This document shows, piece after piece, positions 13,234 to 13,266 of a stretch of 13,266 nucleotides of DNA (its first letter is position 1; the number at the start of each line of letters is the position of its first letter). The DNA is from Betaproteobacteria bacterium (GTDB taxonomy: Bacteria > Desulfobacterota > Desulfovibrionia > Desulfovibrionales > Desulfovibrionaceae). The DNA lies in contig WRKB01000292.1 in assembly GCA_009778295.1 (NCBI GenBank), positions 1-13,266 of the forward strand, given 5' to 3'. The position numbers and the translations under genes were made by a program. The notes beneath the pieces are model-generated. The model was not told the DNA's origin and ran no database searches. It saw only the letters and a program-made list of their open reading frames with translations.

Positions 13234-13266
13234 CGGGGGGGGAGGAGGTGAACCCGCCCCCCCCCG
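13234..13266. repeat. G-run/C-run hairpin upstream of livH
   Basis: Eight G (13235-13242) can pair with part of a nine-C run (13257-13265), giving a stem of about nine pairs (C13234-G13266 to G13242-C13258) with a 15-base loop. It lies about 50 bases before livH on the minus strand and touches the window edge. A GC hairpin between a livK stop and livH would be a plausible partial terminator or mRNA-stability element, but no T-run follows on either strand. Confidence 0.4.

Overview
The window looks like chromosomal DNA of a Gram-negative anaerobe of the Desulfovibrionaceae type. The basis is moderately high GC, densely packed operons, a branched-chain amino acid (Liv) cassette with a CBS-domain gene at its end, and protein wording familiar from sulfate reducers. 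That assignment is an impression from recalled homologues, not a computed result. No rRNA, tRNA, CRISPR array, insertion sequence or phage gene was seen, and no gene-free stretch exceeds about 130 bases.

Left two thirds, plus strand (1-9133): the tail of an unrecognised gene is followed by a long co-directional run. First comes a polar amino acid ABC importer in the order binding protein, permease, ATPase, permease (322-3323). Then follow a UbiX-type flavin prenyltransferase (3326-3907), a YghO-like GNAT-fold acyltransferase (3941-5080), an extended short-chain dehydrogenase (5073-6053), an ABC-F ATPase (6056-8008) and a lipoprotein made of eleven 24-residue MORN_2 repeats (8027-9133). From the second permease onward the gaps are 2 to 33 bases or are overlaps, so these six genes probably share a transcript. 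The binding protein and its permease are 55 bases apart, and the ATPase and second permease are 98 bases apart with a strong inverted repeat between them.

Right third, minus strand (9206-13182): livH, livM, livG, livF and a CBS-ACT protein, read right to left, converge on the lipoprotein gene. The four liv genes overlap by 4 to 8 bases. The Liv binding protein gene (livK) is not in the window and may lie just beyond the right edge, where a G-run/C-run hairpin sits.

The most interesting part is the overlapping GNAT plus dehydrogenase pair. Its two families resemble the N-acyltransferase (bCerS) and reductase (CerR) of the bacterial ceramide pathway. With the adjacent repeat lipoprotein, this suggests an envelope-lipid function hidden behind an amino acid transporter. 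The link is inferred from family resemblance, and no serine palmitoyltransferase is present here.
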